64,000 nucleotides of DNA from Leucobacter sp. PH1c (GTDB taxonomy: Bacteria; Actinomycetota; Actinomycetes; Actinomycetales; Microbacteriaceae): the NCBI RefSeq assembly GCF_000633415.1, contig NZ_AYMV01000020.1, forward strand, positions 1 through 64,000, read 5' to 3'. Position 1 is the first letter of the stretch. Each line of letters starts with the position of its first letter. Shown in pieces: positions 28,552 through 38,100 of the stretch. Under the pieces are notes generated by a model. It searched no databases and was not told the origin of the DNA. It saw nothing but the letters and a program-made list of their open reading frames with translations. Both the position numbers and the translations under genes were made by a program.

Positions 28552-30051
28552 CTACCCCCGCCGCAGCGCCCAACGATACGGTTCCGGGCCCGGCGCGTCC
28601 CGGCGGGTGACCTCGCCCAAGAGGTGCAGCTCCGCAAGCGCGCGCTGCGCGTCCCCGGGTTCCACGCCGGCGTGACGCGCAACCTCATCGACGGAGCGGG
28701 AGCCGCGAAGCGGGAGCGCGTCGATCACCCGGCGGTGCAGCACCGGCTGCCGGTCGTCGGCTCCCTCCGGGGCTGCGGCTCTGGTTCGCTCCGCAGCGGC
28801 AGCGGCTCCCCCGCTGGCGATTCCCGCGGGAGCCTCGCCCACGGAACCCTCGCCCGCAGGAGCCTCGCCCACGGAGCCCTCGCCCGCAGGGGCCTCGCCC
28901 GCGGAAGCCACGCCCGCGGAAGCCCCACCCGTGCCCGCGCCCGTGCCCGCGCCCGGCCCGGGCCAGGCGTCGTGCGCGTCTTCGAGGAGCTCCGCGAGGT
29001 CGTGCTCGCTCGAGATAAGCGCGGCCCCGTACTCGCGAATGAGTCGGTGGCACCCCGAGGACGCCGCGCTGGTCATGGGCCCGGGGACCGCGCCGATCGG
29101 GCGACCGAGCGTCGCCGCGTGGCCGGCGGTGTTGAGCGAACCGGAGCGAACCCCAGCCTCGGTGACGAGCGTGGCCCCCGACAGGGCCGCGATGAGCCGG
29201 TTGCGCTGGAGGAAGCGCCACCGCGTCGGCGCGGTTCCCGGCACGAGTTCGGCGCACACCGCGCCCTGCTCCCGGATCCGGGCGAGCAGGGCGTCGTGCG
29301 CGGCCGGATACACGCGATCGGCTCCTCCTGCGAGCACCGCGACTGTGCGACGCCCTGCGGCGAGCGCAGTGCGGTGGGCCACCGCGTCGACGCCGTACGC
29401 GGCGCCGGAGACGATCACTCGGCCGGCGGACGCCGCAGCGCCTGCGAGATCGGCAGTGACGTGGGTGCCGTAGCCCGTGCAGGCGCGAGCCCCTACGACC
29501 GCGAGCGCGGGCATGCTGAGCGTGCGCGGATCTCCGCGAACCCAGAGCAGGTGCGGCGCGTGAGGCCCGAGGTCGTTGAGCTGCTGCGGCCAGGCGTCGT
29601 GGGACGGTGTCACGACGCGCATGCCCAGCGCGAGCGCCCGCTCGATGTCGCCGGCAGTCTCGGACTCGGCGAGGCGGGGGCGCCACCGTCGCAGCGCGGC
29701 CGCAAGCACGGGGCCGCTGAGCGATTCGTCACCGGCATCCGGGCCCGGGTCCCCGTGTTCGCCGCCCCCGTCGCGCAGGAGGGCCGCGAGTTCTCGGGTG
29801 CTCGAGCCTCGCACGAGCGGCGCGAGCGCCCCAGCGGCGCCCAGCCGCGCGATGAGTGCGCCCGCGACCGCGTCCCCCGGTTCCGTGAGTCGGGACCAGA
29901 CGATTCGCGCGAAGAGCTCGGCGATGTGGTCGAGCGCCGCCGGAGCGGTGTGTTCCCCGGGAGCACCCAGGGCCCACAGTGCGCGCAGCCGCGCTCGGGT
30001 CTCCGAGTCGGGGACGAGCGGGGCGGGCCGACGACTGGCCTGGCCGGTCAC
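28552..30051 (-). CDS. dprA: DNA-processing protein DprA
   Basis: DprA loads RecA on incoming single-stranded DNA during transformation. The Rossmann-like core is clear (VVGARACTGYGTHVTADLAG, VSGAAYGVDAVAHRTAL, LTEAGVRSGSLNTA), and the C-terminal winged helix (VLHRRVIDALPLRGSRSVDEVARHAG) is present. Between them lies a long linker of Ala/Gly/Glu/Pro repeats. The GTG start at 30051 overlaps the yifB stop (GTGA), fixing a 499-residue product, longer than the usual 300-400 because of the N-terminal extension and the linker. Confidence 0.92.
   Translation of the reverse strand: MTGQASRRPAPLVPDSETRARLRALWALGAPGEHTAPAALDHIAELFARIVWSRLTEPGDAVAGALIARLGAAGALAPLVRGSSTRELAALLRDGGGEHGDPGPDAGDESLSGPVLAAALRRWRPRLAESETAGDIERALALGMRVVTPSHDAWPQQLNDLGPHAPHLLWVRGDPRTLSMPALAVVGARACTGYGTHVTADLAGAAASAGRVIVSGAAYGVDAVAHRTALAAGRRTVAVLAGGADRVYPAAHDALLARIREQGAVCAELVPGTAPTRWRFLQRNRLIAALSGATLVTEAGVRSGSLNTAGHAATLGRPIGAVPGPMTSAASSGCHRLIREYGAALISSEHDLAELLEDAHDAWPGPGAGTGAGTGGASAGVASAGEAPAGEGSVGEAPAGEGSVGEAPAGIASGGAAAAAERTRAAAPEGADDRQPVLHRRVIDALPLRGSRSVDEVARHAGVEPGDAQRALAELHLLGEVTRRDAPGPEPYRWALRRG
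28831..28920. repeat. 30-bp minisatellite in dprA linker
   Basis: Two units (28831-28860, 28861-28890) differ at one base, and a third (28891-28920) is degenerate. They code for repeats of the type EGSVGEAPAG. Confidence 0.85.
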
Positions 30052-31670
30052 TGGGCTCCCCCACTCCTCAGGACGAGCGCCTGGGCGATCTCGTTCCGGC
30101 GCGGCCGCCCGGTTCCCGCGAGGTCGGCGATGCTCCAGGCCACACGCAGGACGCGGTCGTACCCGCGGAGGGTGAGCGCCCCGCGGCTGAGGGCGCGGTC
30201 GAGCACCGCGGTGTCCGTGGCGGGGAGCCGGAGCGCGGGCCCCCGCAGCCAAGCTCCGGGGACCTCGGCGTTGACGCGCCATCCCGTGCCGTGGAGCCTG
30301 GCCCCTGCGCACGCCCGGGCTTCGGCGACACGGGCGCGCAACTCGGCGCTCGTGCGCGGGCCACCGCTCGGTTCGTTCCGATGCGCGAGCGAGACGCGCC
30401 GCAGTTCCAGCTGGAGGTCGAGCCGATCGGCGAGCGGGCCCGAGATGCGCTGCTGGTATCGGAGGCGCGCGCTCGGCGTGCACTGGCACTGCAGCGCAGG
30501 GTCCGTCGAGTGCGCGTTGCCGCAGGGGCAGGGGTTGGCCGCGAGGACAAGCTGTATACGCGCCGGCATGGTGGCCCGGACCTGGGCGCGGTGGATCTCG
30601 ACCCGCCCCGATTCGAGAGGCTGTCTGAGCGATTCGAGTACCGTGCGCGAGAACTCCGGGGCCTCATCGAGGAAGAGCACGCCCCGATGGGCCCGGGTGA
30701 GGGCGCCGGGGCGCACCGCCGCGCCGGCGCCGCTTCCGATGACCGCCGCGGCCGACGCCGTGTGGTGCGGGCTCTCGAACGGCGGTCTGCGGATGAGGCG
30801 CGTCAACGCGGTTTCGCTACCGAGCGAGGCGATGCTGCTCACCTCAAGCGCCTCGTCATCGCCGAGCTCGGGCAGGATCGTGGGCAGACGGGACGCGAGG
30901 AGCGTCTTTCCCGCGCCGGGCGGGCCGAGCAGGGACACGTGATGGCGCCCCGCTGCGGCAACCGCGAGCGCGGTGACCGCCTCACCCTGTCCGACGATCT
31001 CTCGGATGTCGAGACCCGATGCCGCGCTCGCACCTCCGCTCGATCCGGCACGCGACTCGCCTCGGGTTTCGTCGCACAGTGCTCCCTGTGCACCGGCGGG
31101 CCGTCTCCCCGGCACGCCACCGCGGGCGCCGACGACCGGACGCTCGGAGTCGCGCTCGCCCCGGTGCCAGCCGACGGCTTCGCGCAGATCACGCACCCCG
31201 ATCACCTCGATCCCCGGCACGAGCTCGGCCTCGCACGCCCCCTCGTCGGGGACCATCACTCGTGCAAAGCCGAGCGCCTGCGCCGCAATGGTCAGGGATA
31301 GCAGCCCGGCCGGCCGCCGCAGGTCGCCTCCCAGCCCGAGCTCGCCGAGATGCGCGGTCTCCGCGAGGCGATCCTCCGGGAGGTGCCCGGACACAGCGAG
31401 CACCGCGAGAGCGATCGCGAGGTCGAAGGCAGAGCCGTGCTTCGGAAGCGAGGCGGGGCGGAGGTTGACCGTGAGAAAGCGGTCGGCGAGCGGGAGCCCC
31501 GCCTGCGCGGTCGCGGCGCGAACGCGCAGCTTCGCCTCGGCGAGCGCCGTGTCCGGAAGGCCGATGATCGCCATGCCGGGGAGCTGCCGCGACACGGCGG
31601 CCTCGACCGTGATCACGGCCCCCTGCATACCGGTGAGGGCGACGGAGGAGACGCGGCGCACGTCGCTCAT
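30048..31670 (-). CDS. YifB/ComM-family Mg chelatase-like AAA+ ATPase
   Basis: ComM, the studied member, is a hexameric helicase that drives branch migration during natural transformation. The product has an N-terminal Lon-protease-like domain (residues 1-165), Walker A GPPGAGKT at 249-256, Walker B GVLFLDEAPEF, a four-Cys zinc-like motif in NPCPCG...CQCTP, and the C-terminal Mg-chelatase domain. The 540 residues start with ATG at 31670, overlapping the yraN stop by four bases. It forms a coupled trio with yraN and dprA. Confidence 0.92.
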   Translation of the reverse strand: MSDVRRVSSVALTGMQGAVITVEAAVSRQLPGMAIIGLPDTALAEAKLRVRAATAQAGLPLADRFLTVNLRPASLPKHGSAFDLAIALAVLAVSGHLPEDRLAETAHLGELGLGGDLRRPAGLLSLTIAAQALGFARVMVPDEGACEAELVPGIEVIGVRDLREAVGWHRGERDSERPVVGARGGVPGRRPAGAQGALCDETRGESRAGSSGGASAASGLDIREIVGQGEAVTALAVAAAGRHHVSLLGPPGAGKTLLASRLPTILPELGDDEALEVSSIASLGSETALTRLIRRPPFESPHHTASAAAVIGSGAGAAVRPGALTRAHRGVLFLDEAPEFSRTVLESLRQPLESGRVEIHRAQVRATMPARIQLVLAANPCPCGNAHSTDPALQCQCTPSARLRYQQRISGPLADRLDLQLELRRVSLAHRNEPSGGPRTSAELRARVAEARACAGARLHGTGWRVNAEVPGAWLRGPALRLPATDTAVLDRALSRGALTLRGYDRVLRVAWSIADLAGTGRPRRNEIAQALVLRSGGAQ

Positions 31671-32074
31671 ACAATCCCCCGCAGGTGATCGATCCGGGGC
31701 ACCGATCCCGCCGAGAGCAGGATCCCGATCGCGTCGATGCGGATCGCCTCGAAGCGGTCGCTCAGCCCGCCCCCATCGCGGTGCGCGCCGAGCCACTCGC
31801 CGACGAGGAGGCGCAGACGCGCCGCCTTCTGCGGAGTGACGGCAGAGAGCGGGGTACCGTACCCCGTACCGCGTCGGGTCTTCACCTCGACCGCGACGAG
31901 CGTGCGCCCCGTCTCCACCACGAGGTCGAGTTCTCCGAGACGGCACCGCCAGTTGCGGTCGAGGATCTCATAGCCGTGCTCCGCGAGGTACGCTGCGGCG
32001 AGCGCTTCGCCGTGCGCGCCGACGGTACGGCGCTGGGCGGAACGCTCCGGATGGGCGTGCAGTGCGGGGTTCAT
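31667..32074 (-). CDS. YraN family (UPF0102) nuclease-fold protein
   Basis: This small protein has the restriction-endonuclease-like core GEALAAAYL, LGELDLVVE and LVAVEVKTRRG, matching the D-ExK active-site layout. Its function is not settled; the fixed link to yifB and dprA suggests DNA processing. The ATG at 32074 has AGGAGG six bases upstream, giving 135 residues; an ATG seven codons earlier lacks a site. Confidence 0.9.
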   Translation of the reverse strand: MNPALHAHPERSAQRRTVGAHGEALAAAYLAEHGYEILDRNWRCRLGELDLVVETGRTLVAVEVKTRRGTGYGTPLSAVTPQKAARLRLLVGEWLGAHRDGGGLSDRFEAIRIDAIGILLSAGSVPRIDHLRGIV

Positions 32075-32240
32075 GGGGCACCTCCTGCCGATCATTTTCG
32101 GCAGCGGGGCGCCCGGCGCGCAGCGGGATCCTCAATATGTGGAGAACCCGCACGGGCACGGCACGGGAAGCGGGCTGTGGGCGGCCTTCGAACAACCACC
32201 CTGACCGGGCCGCACAATGCGGCAGCACCGCGCGAGGTGG

Positions 32241-32564
32241 TTACTCGTCGAGCGCAAGCTCCTGCGGCAGCGAGAACTCGCGGGCCGACAGCTCCTCGAC
32301 GTTGACGTCCTTGAACGTGAGCACGCGAACTGACTTCACGAAACGGTCGGCGCGGTACACATCCCACACCCACACGTCACTCATCGTCAGCTCGAAGTAG
32401 AAGTCGCTCCCCGCGTCCTGCCGCTTCAGGTCGACCTCGTTCGCCAGGTAGAAGCGGCGCTCGGTTTCGACGACATAGCGGAACTGGCTCGCGATGTCGC
32501 GGTACTCGCGAAACAGCGACAGCTCAGCTTCGCGCTCGTAATCGTCCAGCTCGTCCTCGTTCAT
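32241..32564 (-). CDS. DUF2469 protein
   Basis: An actinobacterial protein of unknown function. The product (107 residues from the ATG at 32564) has the family pattern DELDDYEREAELSLFREYRDI, RYVVETERRFYLANEVDL and FYFELTMSDVWVWDVYR. It is strongly acidic. It diverges from imuA' across a 110-base gap holding the LexA box, which lies on the far side from this gene. TAGGAT lies seven bases before the ATG, so leaderless transcription is again possible; an ATG three codons earlier is an alternative start. Confidence 0.85.
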   Translation of the reverse strand: MNEDELDDYEREAELSLFREYRDIASQFRYVVETERRFYLANEVDLKRQDAGSDFYFELTMSDVWVWDVYRADRFVKSVRVLTFKDVNVEELSAREFSLPQELALDE

Positions 32565-32639
32565 CCCGTCCATCCTACGCCGTCCCGGAGCGATGCGGAG
32601 GACCCCCACTCGCCCGCAACACACGGGGTGCACGCGGGA

Positions 32640-32668
32640 TTGACTTATTCGAACGTATGTTCGAATAT
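32640..32668 (+). promoter_or_regulatory. SOS-controlled promoter of imuA'
   Basis: TTGACT (32640-32645) and GAATAT (32663-32668) are 17 bases apart, and the -10 ends six bases before the imuA' ATG. The LexA box fills the spacer, so LexA would block polymerase binding. Confidence 0.65.
32649..32664. promoter_or_regulatory. LexA (SOS) box
   Basis: TCGAACGTATGTTCGA is a perfect match to the actinobacterial/Bacillus-type LexA operator (TCGAAC-N4-GTTCGA). It sits within the promoter of the imuA'-imuB-dnaE2 cassette. Confidence 0.93.
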
Positions 32669-32674
32669 TGCTCC

Positions 32675-33394
32675 ATGAATTCGACCGCCACTGTCCACTC
32701 GCTCCAGCAGCGCATCTCCCAGATGCAGCCGGTGCGCTTGGACGAGCGCGCGCTCCCCACCCCTCCGGGCCTCCGGGGTTTGCTCCCGGGCGGGGCGCTG
32801 CACGCGGGCAGCAGCTACACCGTCCGCGGCTCCGCGCAGCTGGCTCTCGCTTTCCTCGCCGCCGCTTCCGCCGCAGGGGCCTGGTGCGGGGTCATCGGCC
32901 TCCCCGCGTTCGGGGCCGAGGCCGCAGCGGCGCTCGGGATCGCGCTCGACCGCTGCATCCTCATTCCCGAACCGGGCAGTGAGGCGATCAGCCTGGCGGG
33001 TGCGCTGAGCGAGGCGCTCACCGTGGTCCTCGTCCATCAGCCGCAGCGGCCCCGCGCGGGAGACGCCGAGCGCATCGCCGCCCGAATGCGCGAGCACGGC
33101 TCTGCGCTGCTCGTTTCCGGCGAGTGGCCGCACCCGGAGAGCGCGCTGCGCGTCACCGCGTCCCGCTGGACCGGCCTCGGCCACGGCACGGGCGTGCTCG
33201 CCGAGCGCGAGATCGCGGTGCAGTCGCAGGACCGCCGCGGGGTGCGTCAGCACCGGGTCCGCTTCGCCGACGGCGCGCTCGCCGAACTCGCGACGGACGC
33301 GGCGAGCGGCACCGCATCCGCTTCCCCGATGCTTCGCGCGGTTCCTCCCGCCCCGGCGGCGCACCTTCAGGAGGGCCACCATGCCGGCCGCTGA
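32675..33394 (+). CDS. imuA': mutasome accessory protein ImuA' (RecA-like)
   Basis: ImuA' is a RecA-fold protein that works with ImuB and DnaE2 in damage-induced mutagenesis. The 239-residue product keeps the RecA-like beta sheet pattern (GLLPGGALHAGSSYTVRG in the place of Walker A, then LTVVLVHQP and SALLVSGEW). The Walker A lysine is not present, as is common in this poorly conserved family; the name rests mainly on the operon. The ATG at 32675 is chosen because the promoter points to a leaderless message starting there; the earlier in-frame ATG lies inside the LexA box. Confidence 0.8.
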   Translation: MNSTATVHSLQQRISQMQPVRLDERALPTPPGLRGLLPGGALHAGSSYTVRGSAQLALAFLAAASAAGAWCGVIGLPAFGAEAAAALGIALDRCILIPEPGSEAISLAGALSEALTVVLVHQPQRPRAGDAERIAARMREHGSALLVSGEWPHPESALRVTASRWTGLGHGTGVLAEREIAVQSQDRRGVRQHRVRFADGALAELATDAASGTASASPMLRAVPPAPAAHLQEGHHAGR

Positions 33395-35051
33395 ACGAGT
33401 GCTCATGCTCTGGATCCCGGACTGGCCGATCCACGCGATGCTGCGCGAGCGCGAGGCACAGGCCCGCAGCGCGGCCGCGAACGGCGAGCGGCCCCCCTCC
33501 GGTGCGCACGCGGGGACACGCACGGGCGCCCCTGCCGACGCTCCTGCGCTCTGGCCCGCGATCGCACTCCTCGCACAGCACCGGGTCGTTGCGTGCTCCC
33601 CCGCGGCACGGGCCGAAGGAGTGCGGGCCGGGCTCCGCGAGCGCGAGGCCCAGGCGCGCTGCCCGAGCATTGAGATCCACGCGCATGCGCCCGAGGCGGA
33701 CGCGCGCCAGTTCGCACCCGTCCTGACCGCGATCGAGCAGCTCGTCCCGGGCGTGGAGCCCCGGCGCCCGGGGCTCTGCGCCATGCGGGTGCGCGGCCCC
33801 GCACGCTATTACGGGGGCGAGGAGCCCGCCGCGCGAGCGCTTCTCGAGCTCGCTGCCGAGCTCGGCTTCGCCGACGCCCGCGTCGGCATCGCGGACGGAG
33901 TGTTCGCCGCTGAACAGGCCGCACGCTCGTCGGAGGACGCTTCGGGGCTGACCACGCCGTGCCCCGGGGTGCGGATCGTGCCGCCCGGTGGTTCAGCCGC
34001 GTTTCTCAGCCCGCTGCCCGTCTCACGCGCGGCCCCGAGCGACTTCGCTGAGGTGCTTCACGGGCTCGGCATCCGCACGTTGGGCGCCTTCGCCGCGCTC
34101 CCCGAGGACGCCGTGCGCCAGCGCTTCGGTGCGGGCGGGATCGCGGTGCACCGACGTGCGACCGCCGCGGGCCCCGGCCACGGCGCCGAGGTGCGCCCGC
34201 GCGCTCCCGTCCGAGAGTTCGCCGTCGAACTCGCTTTCGAGCCACCCGTGAGCACTGCGGAGCAGCTGGCATTCGCCTGCGCAACGCTCACGGAGGAGTA
34301 CATCGCGGGGTTCACCGAAGCCGGGCTTGTCTGCACCGCGCTGCGCGTCGAGCTCACCGATGACATCGGCCTGCACCACGAACGCGAGTGGGCGCACCCC
34401 CGGCACTTCACCGCGGCCGATGCACTCGGGCGGATCCGCTGGCAGGCGGCGGGGCTCTCCTCGGATTCCGAACGCGGCGGCGCCGGGATCACGCGGGTGC
34501 GACTCGTCCCCACCCACACCGACCGGATCGCGGCGCACGAACCGGGGCTCTGGAACACCGAACCGGACGAACGGGTGCATCACCAGCTCAGCCGTGCGCA
34601 GAGCAGACTCGGGCACACCGCCGTGGGCACCATGCAGTTGCGCGGCGGCCGGCTGCTCCGCGACCGGCAGCGGCAGATCCCCTGGGGCACCCAGCAGCGG
34701 GGCGCAGGCGCGCGTGCGGCCGCGGCCGGCCCCTGGCCCGGCGCCATCGGGGGCGCGACACCGACCCTCGTCTTCCCCGTCCCGCTCTCCGCGGAGCTCA
34801 CCGACGCCTCCGGGGAACGCATCGGGATCGACGACGAGGACCTCCTCACCGCCCCGCCCTCACGGCTCAGCGTCGAGCGGTCGACGCTGCCCGCCGCGGT
34901 GCAGGGCTGGTCTCCCCCGTGGCCCGTCCGGGAGCACTGGTGGGCGGGAGCCCCCGCACGCACGAGGCTTCAGGTGCAGCTCGAGAACGGCGACGCCTGG
35001 CTGCTCTACACCGAGGCCGGGGAGTGGTTCGCGGAGGGCCGCTATGACTAA
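33381..35051 (+). CDS. imuB: ImuB, inactive Y-family polymerase homologue
   Basis: ImuB links the sliding clamp, ImuA' and DnaE2 in translesion synthesis. The 556-residue product starts with the family block VLMLWIPDWPIHAM, has the Y-family palm/finger pattern (ARYYGGEEPAARALLELAAELGF, RVGIADGVFAAEQAA) and a little-finger domain. The catalytic acidic residues of active Y-family polymerases are absent, as known for ImuB. ATG follows AGGAGG and the gene overlaps imuA' by 14 bases. Confidence 0.93.
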   Translation: MPAAERVLMLWIPDWPIHAMLREREAQARSAAANGERPPSGAHAGTRTGAPADAPALWPAIALLAQHRVVACSPAARAEGVRAGLREREAQARCPSIEIHAHAPEADARQFAPVLTAIEQLVPGVEPRRPGLCAMRVRGPARYYGGEEPAARALLELAAELGFADARVGIADGVFAAEQAARSSEDASGLTTPCPGVRIVPPGGSAAFLSPLPVSRAAPSDFAEVLHGLGIRTLGAFAALPEDAVRQRFGAGGIAVHRRATAAGPGHGAEVRPRAPVREFAVELAFEPPVSTAEQLAFACATLTEEYIAGFTEAGLVCTALRVELTDDIGLHHEREWAHPRHFTAADALGRIRWQAAGLSSDSERGGAGITRVRLVPTHTDRIAAHEPGLWNTEPDERVHHQLSRAQSRLGHTAVGTMQLRGGRLLRDRQRQIPWGTQQRGAGARAAAAGPWPGAIGGATPTLVFPVPLSAELTDASGERIGIDDEDLLTAPPSRLSVERSTLPAAVQGWSPPWPVREHWWAGAPARTRLQVQLENGDAWLLYTEAGEWFAEGRYD

Positions 35052-35102
35052 CCACGCGCGATGAGGAACACGGAACGGAACGGAACGGAGAGGAGCCGCA
35101 GC

Positions 35103-38100
35103 ATGGGCTGGAACAACCCGCCGCTGCCCTGGTCCGAGCTCGAACGCCGGCTCTCGGGCCGCTCCCGCGCGCCCGGAACGGCGGGTGGCGCGAGCACGGC
35201 GGGCGACGGGGCAGGCGGCGGAGGTACAGACGCGGCCGAGCCGCCTCCGACGGCCCCGCACACCGCAGCACCGGGGGCCGGCGCAGCGCCGGCAGAGGAG
35301 GCCGTGCCGTACGCCGAACTGCACGCCCACTCGCACTTCAGCTTCCTCGACGGGGCCTCCGCTCCCGAGGAGCTCGTCGCCGAGGCCGCCCGGCTCCGCC
35401 TCGCGGGGATCGCGCTGACCGACCACGACGGGCTCTACGGCGCCGCCGTGTTCGCCGAGGCGGCAGAGCTCGTCGCCCGGCGCCGCACCTCTGCGCCCCA
35501 CGTCACCGACCCCGCGCACATCACCGACCCCGCCCACATCACCGACGCCCCGCGCCCGCCCGATCCCCCGCTCACCGTCTACGGTGCGGAGCTGTCGCTC
35601 GGGCTCGACGTCCCGCAGCTCGGCGTCGCCGACCCGCAGGGCACGCACCTCCTCGTGCTCGCCAACGGCGCGAGCGGATACCACCGCCTTGCCGCGGCGA
35701 TCACCGAGGGCCAGCTCACGGGCGGTGCGAAGGGCCGACCGAGCTATCGCCTCGAGGAGCTCGCGGCGCAGGCGAACGGCGAGTGGGCCGTGCTCACCGG
35801 GTGCCGCAAGGGTGCGGTGCGGCAGGCGCTCGCCGGGGCGAGCACCCGGGCCCAGGGCGCGGACCGCGCACGCGCCGAACTGCGCCGCCTCACCGAACTG
35901 TTCGGTCAGGACCAGGTGTTCGTCGAGCTCACCAGCCACGGGCACCCCGGCGACGACGTCGCGAACGAGCGGCTCGCGGCCCTTGCCGCGGAGCAGGGGC
36001 TGCCCACCATCGTCACCGGCAACGTGCACTACGCCAGCGCTGCGCAGGCACCGCTCGCCGAGGCGATGGCCGCGGTGCGCGCCCGGCGCAGCCTCGACGA
36101 GCTCGACGCGCACCTCCCCGCGTCCGGGGTCGCACGCCTCCGCTCGGGCGCCGCACAGCTCCGCCGCTTCCCCCGCACCCCCGACGCCGTCACCCGCACC
36201 GCGCCCCTCGCGCGCACCCTCGCGTTCCCATTGCGCGCCGCCCGCCCGCGCCTCCCCCAGCTCCCGCTCCCCGCGGGAGAGTCGCAGATGAGCTGGCTAC
36301 GCCGCCTCGTCTGGGAGGGCGCCGAGCGCCGCTACGGCACCTTCGGCCGCGCGGTGCGCGAACGGCTGGAGCGCGAGCTCGAAGTCATCGAGCAGAAAGA
36401 CTTCCCCGGCTACTTCCTCATCGTCCACGACCTCGTGCAGGAGGCGCGCCGCCGCGGAATCCTCTGCCAGGGGCGGGGCTCCGCGGCCAACTCCGCCGTA
36501 TGCTTCGTGCTCGGCATCACCGCGGTCGACTCGATCCGCTACGACCTCCCCTTCGAGCGCTTCCTCTCGAGCATGCGCGACGAGGAGCCCGACATCGACG
36601 TCGACTTCGATTCGGAACGGCGCGAGGAGATCATCCAGTACGTGTACGACAGCTACGGGCGCCGCAACGCCGCGCAGGTGGCCAACATCATCAGCTACCG
36701 CCCGAAAGCCGCCATCCGCGACGCCGCGAAAGCGCTCGGCTACGGCCCGGGGCAGCAGCGCGCCTGGACGAAGGCGATGGAGCGGTGGCGCGCGATCGAG
36801 GAGGACCCCGCGAGCCCGATCCCCCTCCCCGTGCAGCGGCTCGCGCAGCAGTTCCTCAGCGCGCCGCGCCACCTCGGGATCCACTCCGGGGGCATGGTCC
36901 TCACCGAGCGCCCCGTCGGGGAGGTCTGCCCCATCGAGCACGCGCGCATGGAACGCCGCACCGTGCTGCAGTGGGACAAGGAATCCTGCGCGAGCATGGG
37001 GCTCGTCAAGTTCGACCTCCTCGGGCTCGGCATGCTGAGCGCCCTCCAGAAGACCATGGACCTGATCGCCGACGCGACGGGCGAGCGATGGACCCTCGAA
37101 ACCGTCCCCAAGGAAGAGCCCGGCGTCTACGACATGCTGTGCCGCGCCGACGCGATCGGCGTGTTCCAGCTCGAGAGCCGCGCGCAGCTCAACACACTCC
37201 CGAGACTCCGGCCGCGCAGCTTCTACGACCTCGTCATCGAGATCGCCCTCATCCGGCCCGGCCCCATCCAGGGCGGCGCGGTACACCCGTACCTCAGGCG
37301 CAGGAACGGCACCGAGGAGGTCACCTACCCGCACCCGAAGCTGGAGCCCGTGCTGCGGCGCACACTCGGAGTGCCGCTGTTCCAGGAGCAACTCATGCAG
37401 ATGGCCATGGCCGTGGGCGACTGCTCCGCCGAGGACGCCGACCTCCTCCGCCGCGCAATGGGCTCCAAGCGCGGCGAGGAGCGCATCGACGCCCTCCGCG
37501 ACACTCTCTTCGCCGGGATGGCACGCAACGGGATCACCGATGAGGACGCGCAGCACCTCTACGAGCAGATCCAGGCCTTCGCGAGCTTCGGTTTCGCCGA
37601 GAGCCACTCGATCAGCTTCGCGCTGCTCGTCTACATCAGCTCCTGGTTCAAACTGCACTACCCCGCGGCCTTCCTCGCGGGCCTCCTGCGCTCGCAGCCC
37701 ATGGGCTTCTACGCGCCGCGCACGCTCGTCGCCGACGCGCGCCGCCACGGCGTCGAGATCCGCCCCGTCGACGTGCAACGCTCGGGCGCGCTCTCCGGGC
37801 TCGAAGCACGAACGGCCGCGGAGCCCGGGCCCGGGCCCGAGCCCGAGCCCGGGCACGGATCAGCGCCAGAAACAGCCACGGGACCCGCAGAACCCGCAAG
37901 CCCCGCTGGACCCTCAGGACCCTCAGGACCCGCAGGACCCTCAGGACCCTCAGGATCCACGCGCACCGCCGCCCATGCGGGATGCACCGCCGACGAGCCC
38001 GTCCGCGCGCTCGCCCCACACGAGGCCGAAGCGCAGGTGCCGCCCTTCGAGCCCGGCACGCCCGACACGAGCGGCGCCCACCGCCGGGACGGGGCCTTCG

